DNA of 6,191 bases, taken from NCBI GenBank assembly GCA_900759455.1, contig CAAEVI010000037.1:1-6191 (forward strand), given 5' to 3'. Positions 5,742 to 6,191 of this stretch are shown here, in pieces. Each line of letters opens with the position of its first letter. Within the stretch, counting starts at the first letter, position 1. This DNA is from Erysipelotrichaceae bacterium (GTDB lineage Bacteria > Bacillota_I > Bacilli_A > Erysipelotrichales > Erysipelotrichaceae). A program made the translations under genes and the position numbers. The notes beneath the pieces are model-generated. The model saw only the letters and a program-made list of their open reading frames with translations, was not told where the DNA came from and ran no database searches.

Positions 5742-5940
5742 CGTTCATCCTGTCTATCCACCAATACAGGATCAACTTGTCCTTTCCATCCGGCCTTTTC
5801 TGCGAGATGTCCGTTTTCCGCAAAGGGGTGGATCAGCTGCGGGAATATGTCAGAGACAGGAGAGGACCGGTGCTTTCTCCAGTATCCGATGCCCGCTGCG
5901 GCGGGCATATGAACAACTCGCGTCAATAAGTTTTCCCTCG

Positions 5941-5954
5941 TGCCAGCGCATTCA
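5941..5954 (-). promoter_or_regulatory. cre-like operator (CcpA / LacI-family site)
   Basis: On the - strand TGAATGCGCTGGCA fits the cre consensus TGWAANCGNTNWCA except at two positions, and has the central CG and the outer TG/CA of LacI-family operators. It lies at about +7 to +20 from the predicted start point, where CcpA commonly blocks transcription. This matches the presumed role of the gene in sugar breakdown. A pathway-specific LacI-family regulator is an alternative. Confidence 0.6.
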
Positions 5955-5966
5955 GGAACCATTACT

Positions 5967-5994
5967 AGTATATCATATTTTCCCGTTGTAAGAA
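5967..5994 (-). promoter_or_regulatory. Promoter of the GatZ-like gene
   Basis: -10 TATACT (5972-5967) preceded by TGA (extended -10), 16-bp spacer, weak -35 TTCTTA (5994-5989). A weak -35 is usual with an extended -10. The start point is predicted near 5960. Confidence 0.6.
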
Positions 5995-6019
5995 GGCAGG
6001 ATCAGCTAAAAATCATGTG

Positions 6020-6042
6020 TGTGGTCAACAGGAGGGACCATA
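6020..6042 (+). promoter_or_regulatory. Hairpin showing a ribosome binding site in its loop
   Basis: TGTGGTC (6020-6026) pairs with GACCATA (6036-6042), one G-U pair included, leaving a 9-base loop (6027-6035) that contains AGGAGG. The ribosome binding site lies 9-10 bases before the GTG at 6046. This presents the site to the ribosome or to an antisense RNA. The stem is short. Confidence 0.4.
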
Positions 6043-6045
6043 ACA

Positions 6046-6108
6046 GTGAAAAAACAGCGGAGAACCGAAAAACAAAATGCAAAGAAGGGCTGCAGACAAT
6101 GTCATTAA
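6046..6108 (+). CDS. Possible 20-residue basic small protein
   Basis: The GTG at 6046 is preceded at 9 bases by AGGAGGG (6030-6036), the best Shine-Dalgarno match on the + strand here, and opens a 20-codon frame ending in TAA at 6106-6108. The peptide begins MKKQRRTEK and ends GCRQCH. It has 8 Lys/Arg, a single Glu, no hydrophobic segment, and a terminal Cys-x-x-Cys-His that could bind metal. A strong terminator starts 17 bases later, so the unit is self-contained. Only weak promoter-like sequences are visible upstream (for example TTGTAA at 5986-5991 and TAAAAA at 6007-6012, 15-bp spacing). I do not recognise it. It could be a small protein, a leader peptide for a gene to the right, or a chance frame within a small RNA. 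Confidence 0.35.
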   Translation: MKKQRRTEKQNAKKGCRQCH

Positions 6109-6125
6109 GTTAAGATGAAATAATA

Positions 6126-6160
6126 AGAGTGTACATTTTTATGATGTGCACTCTTTTTTT
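6126..6160 (+). terminator. Strong intrinsic terminator of the small + strand unit
   Basis: An 11-bp stem with one G-U pair (6126-6136 with 6144-6154) and a 7-base loop is followed by seven T residues (6154-6160). On the - strand there is no U run, so it works for + strand transcription, which shows that a + strand transcript passes here. Confidence 0.85.
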
Positions 6161-6162
6161 AC

Positions 6163-6168
6163 TTGACA
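6163..6168 (+). promoter_or_regulatory. Possible -35 element at the window edge
   Basis: A perfect TTGACA follows directly after the terminator T run. The window ends before a -10 at a normal distance can be judged (position 6186 would begin it at 17-bp spacing, and GGCCTA there is not a good match). It may start a unit to the right. Confidence 0.25.
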
Positions 6169-6191
6169 TCTTTTCCGAAATGTGAGGCCTA

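Larger units (their letters stand above)
5728..5960 (-). other. Long structured 5' leader of the GatZ-like gene
   Basis: From the predicted start point (about 5960) to ATG 5727 the transcript has about 233 untranslated bases, much longer than the other leaders here. It is G+C rich (35 of 60 bases at 5841-5900 by hand count) and contains clear stems. One is a perfect 8-bp hairpin with a CGCA loop (5908-5901 with 5896-5889). Another is a local 7-bp hairpin reaching the first ATG (5772-5766 with 5753-5747). A competing long-range helix joins 5860-5854 with 5755-5749 and 5833-5827 with 5762-5756. There is no U run after any stem, so control by transcription termination is unlikely. I could not match it to the T-box, S-box, TPP, FMN, glmS or BglG-type antiterminator motifs. 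An open frame crosses it (from 5962) but lacks a ribosome binding site. Confidence 0.5.

Noticed and set aside
5758..5763. GGTGG in the leader as a possible T-box element
   Set aside because: The surrounding bases do not give the AGGGTGGNACCGCG T-box core, and there is no terminator after it.
5801..5929. + strand frame starting ATG near 5801 and ending at 5929, opposite the GatZ leader
   Set aside because: No Shine-Dalgarno sequence and no promoter. It is antisense to a structured leader with many palindromic bases, which tends to keep both strands open.
5600..5962. - strand open frame of 120 codons across the GatZ leader
   Set aside because: Its ATG lies at or before the predicted transcription start, it has no ribosome binding site, and its second half is only the wrong frame of the GatZ gene. 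The stop-free leader part is short enough to be chance, though I cannot rule out a decayed gene.
6113..6171. - strand mini-ORF beginning ATGTCAAGT near 6171 (about 19 codons)
   Set aside because: It runs through the terminator stem and lacks a convincing ribosome binding site; it is most likely chance.

Overview
The window looks like the chromosome of a low-to-mid G+C Firmicute. Supporting signs are consensus AGGAGG-type ribosome binding sites, Bacillus-type sigma-A promoters (for example TTGTCA-18-TATAAT with an extended -10), a CcpA-type cre site, compact hairpin/U-run terminators, and an acetyl-CoA-type MetA paired with MetY. Gene content and style would fit a gut member such as an Erysipelotrichaceae relative, but that placement is a guess.

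Layout. The left edge (1-88) is the 3' three quarters of a 5S rRNA on the + strand, followed by its terminator; it is the end of an rRNA operon lying to the left. From 141 to about 5994 everything with a recognisable gene is on the - strand, as four separate transcription units, each with its own promoter and terminator. Reading in the direction of transcription (right to left) they are: (1) a GatZ/KbaZ-family gene (4408-5727) with a long structured 5' leader and a cre-like operator just after the start point; (2) an unrecognised membrane-anchored helical protein (3588-4232); (3) galU (2574-3449); (4) a two-gene operon metY-metA (186-2448). The 5S unit and the met operon converge head-on at back-to-back terminators.

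Function. MetA, with Glu at position 111, should make O-acetylhomoserine, and MetY should convert it with sulfide to homocysteine, so the pair is a direct sulfhydrylation branch to methionine. GalU makes UDP-glucose for cell-envelope glycans. The GatZ-like protein belongs to the tagatose/galactitol sugar-phosphate branch; its usual partner (GatY/KbaY) is not in the window and the gene appears monocistronic.

The right end (about 5995-6191) carries a short + strand unit: a strong ribosome binding site placed in a hairpin loop, a 20-codon basic ORF ending in Cys-x-x-Cys-His, and a strong terminator. I could not identify this unit. Together with the GatZ leader it is the least ordinary part of the window. 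No mobile element, CRISPR array, tRNA or classical riboswitch was found.
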